A DNA stretch of 64,000 bases from Sphingomonas sp. (lineage in GTDB: Bacteria; Pseudomonadota; Alphaproteobacteria; Sphingomonadales; Sphingomonadaceae). Shown here one piece after another: positions 8,518 through 18,436 of this stretch; position 1 is the stretch's first letter, and each line of letters begins with the position of its first letter. The stretch is taken from assembly GCA_025356055.1 (NCBI GenBank), contig JANXUU010000128.1:1-64000 (forward strand). The letters run 5' to 3'. Both the position numbers and the translations under genes were made by a program. The notes under the pieces are model-generated. The model saw only the letters and a list, made by a program, of their open reading frames with translations. It searched no databases and was not told the origin of the DNA.

Positions 8518-11033
8518 GAACCGGGCGTCCTTGGCTGCCGGAAGAAGCGACTCGGGATGAACAGCTTGCGCAGGGTGATCCCCACGGTCCGCCCGATCGG
8601 GTCGAGCAGGTCCTGCTGAAAGCCCAGCGGCACCATCCCGAAATTGTCGCGCACCCGCTGGCGCTCGTTGAGCAAATTCTTCGCCTCAAGCCGGATCGAC
8701 GTGCCCCGCAACCACGGGTGCTTCGCCAGCAGCGCCAGATTGTCCCCCGGGTTGAGAAACAGCCGCAGGTCGAACGTCGCCAGCGGTTCGAACATGAGGT
8801 CGCCGTTGGGGCCACCCGTGATCCGCGTCGCGGTCCGGTAATTGGCCGAGAGCCTCAAGCCGACACCATTGTTGAAATAGCCCGCCTGCGCCTCGACCGC
8901 ATGCCGCGCGCGACCGCCGCCCGTGCCCCCGCTCATCGCCGAACCCGAGAGGAAATCGAGCTCGGGAAGGCCTTGGCGAATCACTGCCTTGTCAACCAGC
9001 GCGATGGTGTCGGTCAGCGAAAAGGTCAGCCGCCCGCGCTGGCTGAATCCTCCCGAGCCGCCTCCTCCGCCGCCAAATCCACCGCCGCCGCGTCCCGCGC
9101 CCTCGGGCCGGCCGCCGCCCCCGCCGCCCTGCTCGCGCGCCCGGCGGAATTGAGCGATCATCGCCTGCGTCGGCATCGCGGACTTGAGCGGCTTGGTGAA
9201 ATCGAACCCGATCCGCACCACCTCGCTTCGCGCGCTGTCGTAATTGACCGGGCGGAAATCGACTGCGGTCAGCTTGCCAGTTGCATCGCGAGTAAACCGC
9301 CCCGGAAACGCCGCTTCGATCGCCGCGCTTGGACCGGGAAACGTCTGCACCGGGTTGGTCAGCCGTGACGACACGAAGTCCGCGCGGAATTTAAGGTCGG
9401 TCTTCTCCCACGGTTGCCAGTTGGCACCAAGCTTCCACACGTTGCGCCGGTCGGCGAGCAGAAGCGGATTGCCCCCGGTCGTCGCGGTGACAAGCACGGT
9501 CCGCCCCTGAGTATAGTCGAACACCCGCGTCCCCGGGTTCGTCAGCAGCGGATCGCCGAGATTGTTGATCGACGGCGCGCCCTCCTCGCGGGTGTAGCTG
9601 GTGATCAGGTTGAGCCGCGCGACGGGTGACCAGTTGGCCCCCGCGCCAAGCGTCGTCAGCGTCCCGAAGTCGGAGAAATGATCGACCCCGGCATTGGCGT
9701 TGAGCGTCAGCGATCCGATTGCGCCAAGCGCGCCGTTTCGCCTCGCAATCGGAATATCGACGCTGACCGACGCCGCTTCGCGAGTCCGCCCCAGCTGCGC
9801 ACTGTTGCTGACCCCGGCGCGACTCGTCAGCGTGTCGAGGTGCAGTGTGTCGGCGGCAAGTTTGAAAGTCACATTGGCGCGCCCGGCAGGAAGCGTCGCC
9901 AGCGGTCCGTTGAGCGTCCCGTCGATTCCGGCGGACTTGCGAGTCGCGCGCGAGTCGTCGCGCGGCAATGTGGTCCCGGCGAGATCCGCGCCGCGGTCGC
10001 TGTTGATTACGCTTTGGCCGAGATCGCCATTGCCGGTCGCTGACCAATGCCAGCGCTGCTTCTGGCCGTTGAGCGTCATGCCCAGGTGCGCCGCGTCGGT
10101 CGACCGGTCGCGCGCCAGCGCACCGAGCGTGGGAAAGCCTTGCACGCTCGTCACCCCGCCGTTCGTCACGCTCAAAGTCGGGACACCGAACAGGCTTCGG
10201 CCCTCGGTATGAGACGCCTCGCCGTTGACCGTTGCCGATACGTCGCCGAGTACGTTGCGGTTGAGCACGACCCCGCCGCGCACCAGCCGCTGCGAACCGA
10301 CAAGCGTGCGGAAATCGCGCGGGTCGAGCGGCACCGGCTGGGCCGGAATCGTTTGAAGGGCAATGTCCCGCTGGTTTTCGCCGAGCGCCGAATTGCCCTC
10401 GGCATGAAGGTTGAATTGAGTGCGGCCGTTCTTGCCGACCATCAACTGCGAGATGTCGCCCTCCCCGGTGCCATAGCCGCCCTCGGTGGCGTGCTCACTC
10501 TCGACCCGAACCGCGGTCGATCGGAAACGCTGGCGAAGAACCATGTTGACCACCCGCTGGTCAGCCGAATAACCGTATTTCAGCGCGACTTCCTCGGGCA
10601 ATATCTCGACCCGCTCGATCGCCTCGGGCGGCAGATCGTGGATTTCCTGGAAGCCCGAAATCCGCTGTCCGTTGATCAGGATCACCGGCCCGCCGTCACC
10701 CCCGCGTCCGCGCGCGCTTCCCGTCTGCGGGGCGATCGCAGTGAGCAGTTCGGTGACGCTCGTCGCCCCCGTGGCACGAATGTCCCGCGACGAAAGCGTA
10801 TTTTCAGGCGGAATGTCACCAACCACCGACCCGCGCGGCTTCTGCCCGGTAACGACGATGTCGCCGCCATCCTCGCCGGCCTCGGGCGTGTCCGCCTGGT
10901 CCGAGGGCGTCGTCGGTGCCGGTGGCGTCGCGGTCGCGACAGCCTGAGGCGAGGTCGACGCATCTTGCGCGAGCACGGCTGTGGGGAGCAGGAAGAAACT
11001 CGTCGAGGCAAGCAAGGCAATGCGAGAGTTCAT
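8514..11033 (-). CDS. TonB-dependent outer-membrane receptor with Gly-rich loop
   Basis: An 839-residue outer-membrane beta-barrel. It has a signal peptide ending at AVLAQ, a long linker rich in Ala, Thr and Pro, a TonB-box-like 'GDIVVTGQKP', and a plug domain (about 60-170) with 'PVILINGQRISGFQEI' and 'AIERVEILPEEVALKYG'. The remainder is barrel. At about residue 640 there is a strikingly Gly/Arg-rich insertion (GGGGGGRPEGAGRGGGGFGG), probably an extracellular loop. Transport substrate unknown. The plug 'VILINGQR' and the ending with 'GITLRKLF' resemble sphingomonad receptors lacking a defined substrate. No regulator is adjacent. Confidence 0.85.
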   Translation of the reverse strand: MNSRIALLASTSFFLLPTAVLAQDASTSPQAVATATPPAPTTPSDQADTPEAGEDGGDIVVTGQKPRGSVVGDIPPENTLSSRDIRATGATSVTELLTAIAPQTGSARGRGGDGGPVILINGQRISGFQEIHDLPPEAIERVEILPEEVALKYGYSADQRVVNMVLRQRFRSTAVRVESEHATEGGYGTGEGDISQLMVGKNGRTQFNLHAEGNSALGENQRDIALQTIPAQPVPLDPRDFRTLVGSQRLVRGGVVLNRNVLGDVSATVNGEASHTEGRSLFGVPTLSVTNGGVTSVQGFPTLGALARDRSTDAAHLGMTLNGQKQRWHWSATGNGDLGQSVINSDRGADLAGTTLPRDDSRATRKSAGIDGTLNGPLATLPAGRANVTFKLAADTLHLDTLTSRAGVSNSAQLGRTREAASVSVDIPIARRNGALGAIGSLTLNANAGVDHFSDFGTLTTLGAGANWSPVARLNLITSYTREEGAPSINNLGDPLLTNPGTRVFDYTQGRTVLVTATTGGNPLLLADRRNVWKLGANWQPWEKTDLKFRADFVSSRLTNPVQTFPGPSAAIEAAFPGRFTRDATGKLTAVDFRPVNYDSARSEVVRIGFDFTKPLKSAMPTQAMIAQFRRAREQGGGGGGRPEGAGRGGGGFGGGGGGSGGFSQRGRLTFSLTDTIALVDKAVIRQGLPELDFLSGSAMSGGTGGGRARHAVEAQAGYFNNGVGLRLSANYRTATRITGGPNGDLMFEPLATFDLRLFLNPGDNLALLAKHPWLRGTSIRLEAKNLLNERQRVRDNFGMVPLGFQQDLLDPIGRTVGITLRKLFIPSRFFRQPRTPGS

Positions 11034-11136
11034 GAGAAGTCCAAACAGTCATGAAAAGGATTTGGTCCGCGACTGGCGAAGCGAAGATGAAGCTGCCATG
11101 ACAAGAGCGAACTTTTCGACGAACGGGAGTGCCGAC

Positions 11137-12651
11137 GTGATCAACAACCGCCTCATCCTCGCCCTGCTAGCCACCGCGCTCGCCACCCCGGTTTGCGCCG
11201 CCGGCCCCGCCGAAGAGGCGACCCGCGCCGCGATCGCCCGCGTCCAGCGGATCGACCCCTCGATCAACGCTATTATCGCCCTCGACCCCACCGCGATCGC
11301 CCAGGCGCGTCGCGTCGACGCCAGCGGCCTGCGCGGTCCGCTCGTCGGAGTGCCGATCCTCATCAAGGACAATGTCGAAGTCGCCGGCCCCCTCCCGACG
11401 ACCGCGGGCAGCCTTGCGCTGATCGACAACGTCACGGGCCGCGACGCCCCGCTGGTCGCCCGCCTGCGCCAGGCCGGCGCGATCGTCCTCGGCAAGACCA
11501 ACCTCAGCGAATGGGCCAACATCCGCTCGAACCACTCGATCTCGGGCTGGAGCGCGGTCGGCGGACAGACGCGCAACCCCCACGCGCTCGATCGCAACCC
11601 GTGCGGGTCGTCGAGCGGGTCCGGCGCGGCGGTTGCAGCAAGCGAGGTCGATTATGCCATCGGCACCGAGACCGACGGTTCGATCACCTGCCCGGCATCG
11701 CTCAACGGCGTGGTCGGATTCAAGCCGACCGTCGGCATGGTCAGCCGCACCCACATCGTCCCGATCAGCGCCAGCCAGGACACCGCCGGCCCGATCACTC
11801 GCACCGTCCACCAGGCTGCCGAATTGTTGAGCGTGATCGCCGGCAGCGATCCCGCCGATTCGGCGACCCGCCAGGCCGACGCCCATCGCGTCAATTTCGC
11901 CGCCGCCCTCAGCCCGAATTCGCTCCGCGGCGCGCGGCTTGGCGTCCTGCGCTTTGCCTCGACCTATCAGCTTGATCCCGCCTTCGAAGCGGCGCTGAAC
12001 GTCCTGAAAGCCCAAGGCGCGACGCTGGTCGAGATCAAGAAGTTCGACGACAAGGCGATCGGAGCGAACGAAGGCAAGGTACTCAACGCTGAGTTGAAGG
12101 TCGGGTTAAACGCCTATCTCGCGACCACTCCGCCCTCGGTCACGACCCGAACGCTGGCGCAGGTCATCGCCTTCAACCAGGCGCACGCCGCGCAGGAAAT
12201 GGGGCTGTTCGGGCAGGAAACATTCATCGATGCACAAAAGACCAAGGGCCTCGCCGACCCCGCATACAAGACGGCGCGCGCCACCAGCCTTGCCGCCGCC
12301 GGAGTCAACGGCATCGACAAGCTTCTCGCCGCGAGCAAGCTCGACGCGCTGGTCGGTCCGACCACTGGTCCGTCGTGGAAGATCGACGCCGTCAACGGAG
12401 ATTCATTCAGCGGCGGCGGCGCGGGCAGCCTTGCCGCGGTCGCGGGCTATCCGCACCTGACGGTGCCGATGGGGACGGTGCGCGGGCTTCCCGTTGGCCT
12501 CAGCTTCATGGGGGCAAAATGGAGCGACGCGCGAATCCTCTCGCTCGGCTTCGCCTATGAGCAGGCGAGCCACGCGCTGGTCAGCCCGCGCTTCCCGCGC
12601 TCGATCGAGGCGACCCCCGAAGTCGCCCCGCTGCTCGGCCGCCAGCGCTAA
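11137..12651 (+). CDS. Exported amidase (amidase signature family)
   Basis: A 504-residue amidase. The Ser-cisSer-Lys triad region is visible: Lys in '[12 protein letters not shown]' and serines in '[16 protein letters not shown]' and '[16 protein letters not shown]'. These enzymes hydrolyse amide bonds of small or peptide substrates; the exact substrate cannot be told. I start it at the GTG at 11137, which has CGGGAG upstream and opens directly into a signal peptide ([21 protein letters not shown]), so the enzyme is probably periplasmic. The ORF-track start at 10981 overlaps the divergent receptor gene. The stop shares CTAA with the convergent SMR gene. Confidence 0.9.
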   Translation: MINNRLILALLATALATPVCAAGPAEEATRAAIARVQRIDPSINAIIALDPTAIAQARRVDASGLRGPLVGVPILIKDNVEVAGPLPTTAGSLALIDNVTGRDAPLVARLRQAGAIVLGKTNLSEWANIRSNHSISGWSAVGGQTRNPHALDRNPCGSSSGSGAAVAASEVDYAIGTETDGSITCPASLNGVVGFKPTVGMVSRTHIVPISASQDTAGPITRTVHQAAELLSVIAGSDPADSATRQADAHRVNFAAALSPNSLRGARLGVLRFASTYQLDPAFEAALNVLKAQGATLVEIKKFDDKAIGANEGKVLNAELKVGLNAYLATTPPSVTTRTLAQVIAFNQAHAAQEMGLFGQETFIDAQKTKGLADPAYKTARATSLAAAGVNGIDKLLAASKLDALVGPTTGPSWKIDAVNGDSFSGGGAGSLAAVAGYPHLTVPMGTVRGLPVGLSFMGAKWSDARILSLGFAYEQASHALVSPRFPRSIEATPEVAPLLGRQR

Positions 12652-12962
12652 GCGGTCACCCGCAACGCCGCGATGCAGGCGACGATGGCGAGGATCAGCA
12701 GTATCCGCACCGTCGTCGTCGGCTCATCGAAGAACAGCATCCCCACCGCGACCGTGCCGACCGCGCCGATTCCGCCCCACACCGCATAGGCCGTCCCCAT
12801 CGGAATCGTCCGTGCCGCCCGCTCGAGCAGGCTCATCGACAGGCTCACCGAAACCAGGAAGGCCGCCGTCCACGTCACGCTGCGAAACCCGTCGACAAAG
12901 CGCAGCGAGGTCGTGAAGCCAATCTCGAACAGCCCACCGACAATCAGCAGTATCCACGCCAT
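12648..12962 (-). CDS. SMR-family small multidrug/guanidinium exporter
   Basis: A 104-residue inner-membrane protein with four predicted helices. It shows the SMR hallmark glutamate in the first helix (GGLFEIGFTTSL) and the conserved 'RTIPMGTAYAVWGGIGAVGT' block. SMR proteins work as antiparallel dimers driven by proton exchange. The pattern is closer to the SugE/Gdx branch (guanidinium or quaternary amine export) than to EmrE, but this is inference. The second of two tandem ATGs is best spaced from GAAGAGGG. The 384-residue ORF in the track is only an upstream extension through the divergent gene. Confidence 0.9.
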   Translation of the reverse strand: MAWILLIVGGLFEIGFTTSLRFVDGFRSVTWTAAFLVSVSLSMSLLERAARTIPMGTAYAVWGGIGAVGTVAVGMLFFDEPTTTVRILLILAIVACIAALRVTA

Positions 12963-13013
12963 CATGCCCTCTTCGCGCTGGACGTGAGGTCCCGGTGCGC
13001 TATTCTGTCCGCC

Positions 13014-13667
13014 ATGGCGACGCGCAAGACCCTCGGCAACCGCATTGCGCCGACGCGCTTCATCATCTTCTTCGCGATGCTTGGCGCAAGCGTCACGGTC
13101 GCGACGATCCTCACGCCGTGGTGGCTGTCGGTGATGGTCGGCTTCGACCTGTCGGCGTTGGTGTTCATTCTCAGCTGCGTCCGTCTCTACCGCACCTCGA
13201 ACCATATCCACATGCGCGAGGTTGCGGTCGCAAATGACGCCAATCGCACCGTGCTGCTCCTGCTCGCGTTCGCGCTCGCGGTCGTAATCCTCGTCGCGGT
13301 CGGCAGCCAGATGTCCAGCAAAACCCACACTACTCCGGTCGACATCGCCATCACCATCGTCACCCTGCTGACCAGCTGGTTCTTCGGCAACACCGTCTAC
13401 GCGCTGCATTACTCGCATCTCTATTACACCAGCGACGACGGCGGGGAGGACCACGCCGGGCTCGAATTCCCCGGGGGCGACAAGACGCCGATCTTCTCCG
13501 ACTTCGTCTATTTCGCCTTCACGTTGGGCGCGGCGCTGTCGACCGCCGACACCGACATCACCTCGCCGCACATCCGCCGCGTCGCCACCGCGCACAGCAT
13601 CGTCGCGTTCATCTACAATGTCGGGGTGTTTGCGCTGACGGTAAATTTGCTCGCGGGGAAAAGCTAG
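13014..13667 (+). CDS. DUF1345 membrane protein
   Basis: A 217-residue inner-membrane protein with about five hydrophobic segments (near residues 15-35, 40-58, 78-98, 112-130 and 190-212) and the DUF1345 features 'LLTSWFFGNTVYALHYSHLYY' and 'FVYFAFTLGAALSTADTDI'. The family has no established function. The start at the ATG at 13014 is preferred because the earlier frame (12984) runs into the divergent SMR gene. Its TAG overlaps the TAG of the convergent EamA transporter (CTAG). Confidence 0.85.
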   Translation: MATRKTLGNRIAPTRFIIFFAMLGASVTVATILTPWWLSVMVGFDLSALVFILSCVRLYRTSNHIHMREVAVANDANRTVLLLLAFALAVVILVAVGSQMSSKTHTTPVDIAITIVTLLTSWFFGNTVYALHYSHLYYTSDDGGEDHAGLEFPGGDKTPIFSDFVYFAFTLGAALSTADTDITSPHIRRVATAHSIVAFIYNVGVFALTVNLLAGKS

Positions 13668-14560
13668 GCCGAGCCTTCCAGCGTCGGATGCTCGACCGCC
13701 CTCGCGGCGATGAAGCATCCGGCGAGGATCAACCCCGCGCCAGCCAGCGTGAACGGAGACACCGCCTCGCCGAACCGCAGCCAGCCGAGCGCCATGGCCC
13801 ACAGGAAGCTCGAATATTCGGTGCTCGACAGATAGCCCGCACCGGCCCGTGCGTACGCCCAGGCGAGCAGTAGGTTAGACCCCAGCGCGAGGGATGCCGC
13901 GATGAACAGTTCGACCCAGTGGCCGGACGGCGCCGCCGGCACCCCGACGACGGGCACCACGACGAGCATCGTCAGGAAAAAGACCAGATTTTGGAACAGC
14001 GCGATTTCGACCGGTTTCGCCGCCAGCGCCTGCTGGCGCATGATGACGATATTCCACGCATATAGAATGGCGGAAACGATGATCGCGCCGCTGCCGACAA
14101 GCGCCTCGCGCCCCATCTGGGCCCGCGCCTGACCGACGAAAATGACGATCACCCCGAGCGCGGCGAGCAGCGATGCGCCGATCGCCTTGCGCCCAAGCGG
14201 CTCGTGCAGGATCAGCGCGGCGAGGACCAGCGCGAGCAGCGGTGCGATAAAGCTGAGCGCGACCGCCTGCGCCATCGGCACGCGCGCAAGGCCCCAGAAG
14301 AACAGGACCGACATGAGCGCGGTGATCATCCCGCGCATGATGTGCAACCGCATCGCCGCGCGACTCGGCCGCCCCGGCCGGACCACGAGCGCCAGCAGGG
14401 CCGCCAACCCCAGGCCGACCATCGAGCGATAGAACATCGTCGAAAATGCGCCGTCCGCGATGACCAATACCTTGATCACCATGTCCATGATCGAGAACAG
14501 CCCGATCCCGGCGATCGCCGTGGCGTAAGCTGGCAGCGGGGAAGGGCGGGGCGGAGTCAC
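13664..14560 (-). CDS. EamA/DMT-family transporter
   Basis: A 298-residue inner-membrane protein with ten predicted helices arranged as two EamA repeats (about residues 10-140 and 150-285). Typical DMT features are 'ALLALVLAALILHEPLGRKAIGA' after helix four and the corresponding 'STEYSSFLWAMALGWLRFGE' in the second half. DMT proteins export or exchange metabolites such as amino acids; the substrate is unknown. Translation starts at GTG. It is one of two EamA proteins in the window (see 60220). Confidence 0.88.
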   Translation of the reverse strand: MTPPRPSPLPAYATAIAGIGLFSIMDMVIKVLVIADGAFSTMFYRSMVGLGLAALLALVVRPGRPSRAAMRLHIMRGMITALMSVLFFWGLARVPMAQAVALSFIAPLLALVLAALILHEPLGRKAIGASLLAALGVIVIFVGQARAQMGREALVGSGAIIVSAILYAWNIVIMRQQALAAKPVEIALFQNLVFFLTMLVVVPVVGVPAAPSGHWVELFIAASLALGSNLLLAWAYARAGAGYLSSTEYSSFLWAMALGWLRFGEAVSPFTLAGAGLILAGCFIAARAVEHPTLEGSA

Positions 14561-14591
14561 GCCCGCGCCTTAGCCGTTTTGCGAACCGGCG

Positions 14592-15134
14592 CTAGCGCAG
14601 CACCATCTTGTCGCCGTGCATCTCCACACCGCCGAGCCGGGTCAGCACCGACTGGCCGAGCAGATTGACCTCAAGCCCCTCGAGCACCACCCCGTCGACA
14701 TTCTCGACCGTCCGCCCGGCAACTTCAATCCGGTTCAGCATCACGCGCTTGCCGCGGGTTGCGCCCGACGCCCCCGACCCGACCACGGTAAAGCTCGACG
14801 GATCGACATAAAGCCCCGCGGCCCGCGCCGAGTCGATCGTCAGCGCCACGGTCGTAGCGCCGGTGTCGACGACGAACGGGATCGACGAACCGTTGACGCT
14901 GGCGTCGGTGTAGAAATGCCCGCCCGGGCCGCGCTCGAGTGTGGTCTCGCCGCCGAAGGAAGGAGAAATGCTGGTCTTCTCTGCTGCAGTATCGCTCGAG
15001 CTGCCCTGAGAAGAGGAAGGCCCCGAATCGATCAGGATCTGCTGATTGAGCTGCACTTGGGTCGCCTTGCCGCCCGGCATCGCCAGCCCGACGACCACCG
15101 CAATTGCCAGCACGACGAAAGCAAACCGCTCCAT
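14592..15134 (-). CDS. Retropepsin-like aspartic protease (TIGR02281 type)
   Basis: A 180-residue protein with an N-terminal membrane anchor (FVVLAIAVVVGLAMPG), a low-complexity Ser-rich linker (about 35-65), then a single retropepsin-like domain with the catalytic motif 'VVDTGATTVAL'. Single-domain clan AA proteases act as dimers, so the enzyme should be a membrane-tethered periplasmic dimer. It lies 42 nt downstream of ispG on the same strand and may be cotranscribed. Natural substrates are not known. Confidence 0.87.
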   Translation of the reverse strand: MERFAFVVLAIAVVVGLAMPGGKATQVQLNQQILIDSGPSSSQGSSSDTAAEKTSISPSFGGETTLERGPGGHFYTDASVNGSSIPFVVDTGATTVALTIDSARAAGLYVDPSSFTVVGSGASGATRGKRVMLNRIEVAGRTVENVDGVVLEGLEVNLLGQSVLTRLGGVEMHGDKMVLR

Positions 15135-15176
15135 CGCTTCTCGTTAAGGGGGCGATGCTTGCCAAAGCGTTAGCGT

Positions 15177-16319
15177 TTACTCCGCGGCGGCCACTTCGGG
15201 CGTTCCCGGAGCTGCGACCCCGCCCGCCTCGATCTCGGCCGCCTTGGCTTCGACCAGGCGGACAATGTGATCGATCATCCCTTCGTCCTGGACGTGATGG
15301 TCGGTGACCCCCGACAGATAGACCATGTGCTTGCCGTTGCCGCCGCCGGTCAGCCCAATGTCGGTCTCGCGCGCCTCCCCGGGGCCGTTGACGACGCAGC
15401 CGAGCACCGACAGCGACATCGGCGTGCGGATATGCTGGAGCCGAAGCTCGAGCGCCTCGACCGTGCGAATCACGTCGAACCCTTGTCGCGCGCACGACGG
15501 GCAGGACACCACGCGCACCCCGCGGTTGCGGATGCCGAGCGCCTTGAGCAGCTCATAGCCGACACGGACCTCTTCCTCGGGCTCGGCCGAGAGCGAGACG
15601 CGGATCGTGTCGCCGATCCCGGCCCACAAGAGCGACCCCATCCCGATTGCCGACTTGACCGTCCCCCCGATCAGCCCGCCCGCCTCGGTGATCCCGAGAT
15701 GAAGCGGGCAATCGACCTGGTCGGCGAGCTGCTGGTAAGCGGCGACCGCCAGGAACAGGTCCGACGCTTTCACCGCCACCTTGTAATTCTGGAAGCCATG
15801 GTCCTCGAGGATGCGGATATGGTCCAATGCGCTTTCGACCAGCGCTTCGGGGCAGGGCTCGCCATATTTTTCGAGCAGATCCTTCTCCAGGCTGCCGGCA
15901 TTGACCCCGATGCGGATCGCGCAGCCATTGGCGCGGGCGGCGGCGACGACCTCGGCGACCCGGTCGGCGGACCCGATATTGCCCGGGTTGATCCGCAGGC
16001 ACGCCGCACCGGCATCCGCCGCTTCAAGCGCGCGCTTGTAGTGAAAATGGATGTCGGCGACGATCGGCACGTTGGCCGCAAGAACAATCTCCCGAAGCGC
16101 GGCAGTGCTTTCCTTGTCGGGACACGATACGCGAATAATATCGACCCCGGCCTCCTCGCACCGGCGGATCTGCGCGATCGTCGCAGCGGCGTCCGAGGTC
16201 GGGGTATTGGTCATCGTCTGAACCGTGACCGGCGCATCGCCCCCGACGGCGACGGTGCCGACCATGATCTGGCGGGATTTTCGGCGCTCGATGTGGCGCC
16301 ACGGACGAAGCGAGGACAT
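15177..16319 (-). CDS. ispG: 4-hydroxy-3-methylbut-2-enyl-diphosphate synthase
   Basis: IspG (GcpE) converts MEcPP to HMBPP in the non-mevalonate isoprenoid pathway, using a [4Fe-4S] cluster and flavodoxin or ferredoxin. The 380-residue product shows the TIM-barrel domain with '[17 protein letters not shown]' near the N-terminus and the cluster-binding cysteines in '[12 protein letters not shown]' and '[10 protein letters not shown]'. Start [15 protein letters not shown] is preferred, with GAGG just upstream; the track ORF extends 26 residues further without support. It is divergent from the S1/P1 nuclease gene. Confidence 0.96.
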   Translation of the reverse strand: MSSLRPWRHIERRKSRQIMVGTVAVGGDAPVTVQTMTNTPTSDAAATIAQIRRCEEAGVDIIRVSCPDKESTAALREIVLAANVPIVADIHFHYKRALEAADAGAACLRINPGNIGSADRVAEVVAAARANGCAIRIGVNAGSLEKDLLEKYGEPCPEALVESALDHIRILEDHGFQNYKVAVKASDLFLAVAAYQQLADQVDCPLHLGITEAGGLIGGTVKSAIGMGSLLWAGIGDTIRVSLSAEPEEEVRVGYELLKALGIRNRGVRVVSCPSCARQGFDVIRTVEALELRLQHIRTPMSLSVLGCVVNGPGEARETDIGLTGGGNGKHMVYLSGVTDHHVQDEGMIDHIVRLVEAKAAEIEAGGVAAPGTPEVAAAE

Positions 16320-16389
16320 GGGCCTCATATAGGCGTTCGGCGTGACAAGGGAAATTCCCGTCGTGACAAAGCCTTGGTAAGGAGCGGCA

Positions 16390-17265
16390 ATGCTCAATCA
16401 TATCATCCGCGCCGCGCTTGTCGCCGCCGCTCTCTTCGCGGCCAATCCCGCCGCTGCCTATTGGGAATATGGTCACCAGACGGTCGCGAAAATCGCTTTC
16501 GCCAGCGTCCGCCCGGCGACGCGCACGAAACTTAACGCACTGCTCCGCCACGGAGACCTGCTCGGCACCCCCGAGTGCGCGGTCACCGACATCGCCAGCG
16601 CTTCGACCTGGGCGGACTGCATCAAATCGCTAAAGGACCCCGCGACCGGCAAGCCACGCTTCGGCTATGCCTATAACTGGCACTTCCAGGACGTCGACGT
16701 GTGTCGGCCGTTCGACCTTGCCGCCCCCTGCGCCGACGGCAATTGCCTGAGCACCCAGATCGTGCGCCAGCAGGCGCGCCTCGCCAACAGCGCGCTTCCG
16801 CTTGCCGACCGCGTCCAAGCCCTCGCCTTCCTGACCCATCTCGTCGGCGACCTGTCGCAGCCGCTCCACGCGGGCGAGCATCACGACCAGGGCGCCAACA
16901 AGATCAAGGCGAGCTATGGCCTGATCGCCGGGCGTACGAACCTGCACAGCATCTGGGACGGCTACCTCACCGAACGCGCCATTTCGACCCCGCCCGGCGG
17001 CCCGCTAGGCCTGCTCCGCGCCACGCCCCGGTCGGAACGCCGCGCCATGATCGCTGGCGACGTCACCGACTGGAGCCGCGACAGCTGGAAAGTCTCGCGC
17101 GAAACTGTCTACGGTTCGCTCTTCGCCGATCCGTGCGCAGACATGAAAAGCGGGCGCCCGGTGATCGACGAGGCGCTCGTGCAGAAACTCATCCCCGCCG
17201 CCCGCCGCCAGGTCGTCGCCGGTGGCCTGCGCCTGGCGAAACTGCTCGACGCCGCGCTTCGTTAG
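16390..17265 (+). CDS. Secreted S1/P1-type nuclease
   Basis: A 291-residue exported nuclease. After the signal peptide ([14 protein letters not shown]) the mature protein begins with Tyr-Trp; the N-terminal Trp is a zinc ligand in this family. Further zinc-site residues are visible in '[11 protein letters not shown]', '[17 protein letters not shown]' and '[10 protein letters not shown]'. S1/P1 enzymes cut single-stranded DNA and RNA and remove 3' phosphates, using three zinc ions, and probably serve nutrient scavenging. AAGGAG precedes the ATG. The stop shares TTAG with the convergent small gene. Confidence 0.92.
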   Translation: MLNHIIRAALVAAALFAANPAAAYWEYGHQTVAKIAFASVRPATRTKLNALLRHGDLLGTPECAVTDIASASTWADCIKSLKDPATGKPRFGYAYNWHFQDVDVCRPFDLAAPCADGNCLSTQIVRQQARLANSALPLADRVQALAFLTHLVGDLSQPLHAGEHHDQGANKIKASYGLIAGRTNLHSIWDGYLTERAISTPPGGPLGLLRATPRSERRAMIAGDVTDWSRDSWKVSRETVYGSLFADPCADMKSGRPVIDEALVQKLIPAARRQVVAGGLRLAKLLDAALR

Positions 17266-17507
17266 TCGTCGCTCCCCCAGCGCCACCGCCACCCGCCGCG
17301 CGTTGTTTTGGCTGTAACGACGAGCAATACGATCGTCGCCGGGACGAAAATTGCGACGACCACAATCGGCCGCTCGGCGAAGAACAGTCCTGCGCCGATC
17401 CCAAGCGCGACAAACGTGATCGTCACGATCCATCCCTGCCAGCTGGTCGGCGGTCCTGCTCCCCACCCATAACGCTTGGGCGCAAACCATTCGGGGCCCT
17501 CGCTCAC
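17262..17507 (-). CDS. Small membrane protein, last gene of the SPFH operon
   Basis: An 81-residue protein. A Trp/Pro/Gly-rich head (EWFAPKRYGWGAGPPTSWQG) is followed by two hydrophobic helices (about 27-45 and 48-66) and a short basic, Trp-rich tail. It overlaps the hydrolase stop by ATGA, so it is translated with it. I do not recognise the family. The context suggests an inner-membrane component of the SPFH operon. Confidence 0.75.
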   Translation of the reverse strand: MSEGPEWFAPKRYGWGAGPPTSWQGWIVTITFVALGIGAGLFFAERPIVVVAIFVPATIVLLVVTAKTTRGGWRWRWGSDD

Positions 17508-18436
17508 TTGCCCGCATTCGTGACGAACGACACGATCGACTCTACCAGCCCCGGCGCCAGCGGAAGCGACGGGTCGCGGTAGGTTGCCGCATTTGTTACC
17601 CGCCCTGGTGGCGCGAGCTTGAGGACGTGGTTCATCCCGGGCACGATCACCAACCGTGCCTTGGGTTGTGCCGCCTTGAGCAGGTCGGCGTCGGCGCGTG
17701 CCACCTGAATGTCGTTCTCACCCTGGACGATCAGCACCGGCACGCTCGCGCCCTTCGCCAGTGTCGCCGGATCGTAGCGGAACGTGTCGATCAGGAAATC
17801 CTGCACCTTGGGATTGAGCAGCCCCGTCGCCAGCGCGGGGTTCAATCCTTTCACGTCGACATGCTTGCCTGCCTTGAGCGCAGTAAGCGCGCCATTCACT
17901 TCCCCCGCGATCGGTGCATTCGCCGGATTGGCACCCACCTGATCGCGGATAACGACGTCGAGCGGTCGCCCCGGCGTCGCGATCAGCACCAGCCCGCACA
18001 CCCCCGGTTGATGCGCCGAAGCCAACGCGACCAGCCCGCCCTCGCTATGCCCCGCCAGCCACACGCACTTCGCGCCGGTTGCCAGCCGTGCCGCCGCGAC
18101 CCACGCCGCCGTGTCCGCGACATAGGTGCCGATCGTCACGCCATTGGGGTCGCCCGCCGCCTTGCTGCCGAACATCCCGCGCTTGTCGATCCGCACCGTG
18201 GCGACGCCCTTGGGTGCCAGGGCATCCGCCAGCATTCGGTAAGGCGCGGCCTTGACCCCGAGCACATTATTGCCATCGCGATCGGTCGGCCCGGACCCCG
18301 GGATGATCAGCACCGTCGCCTTCGCCTTGCCGGCAGGCCGTACCAGCGTCCCCGCCAGCGCGCCCGCGGCAATTGGTTCGGACTTCACGGCGGGCATTGG
18401 CGCGCCCGCGATCATGACCGCCATCAATAAACTCAT
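17504..18436 (-). CDS. Exported alpha/beta hydrolase
   Basis: A 310-residue serine hydrolase. The nucleophile elbow 'LAGHSEGGLVALA', the acid in 'VPVLIVQGENDIQVA' and the histidine in 'VIVPGMNHVLKLA' complete a catalytic triad. The N-terminus (SLLMAVMIAGAPMPAVKS) looks like a short signal peptide, so a periplasmic location is likely. This S9/dienelactone-like group acts on esters or peptides; the substrate is unknown. It is coupled by ATGA overlaps both to the ribbon-helix-helix gene upstream and to the small membrane protein downstream. Confidence 0.87.
   Translation of the reverse strand: MSLLMAVMIAGAPMPAVKSEPIAAGALAGTLVRPAGKAKATVLIIPGSGPTDRDGNNVLGVKAAPYRMLADALAPKGVATVRIDKRGMFGSKAAGDPNGVTIGTYVADTAAWVAAARLATGAKCVWLAGHSEGGLVALASAHQPGVCGLVLIATPGRPLDVVIRDQVGANPANAPIAGEVNGALTALKAGKHVDVKGLNPALATGLLNPKVQDFLIDTFRYDPATLAKGASVPVLIVQGENDIQVARADADLLKAAQPKARLVIVPGMNHVLKLAPPGRVTNAATYRDPSLPLAPGLVESIVSFVTNAGK

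Noticed and set aside
12963-13802. N-terminal extension giving a 384-residue protein upstream of the SMR transporter
   Set aside because: It runs antisense through the divergent DUF1345 gene and is highly charged and repetitive; the SMR protein is complete from 12962.
17830-17860. tRNA-like T-loop sequence GGGTTCAATCC
   Set aside because: It lies inside the alpha/beta hydrolase coding region and no acceptor or anticodon stem can be formed around it.
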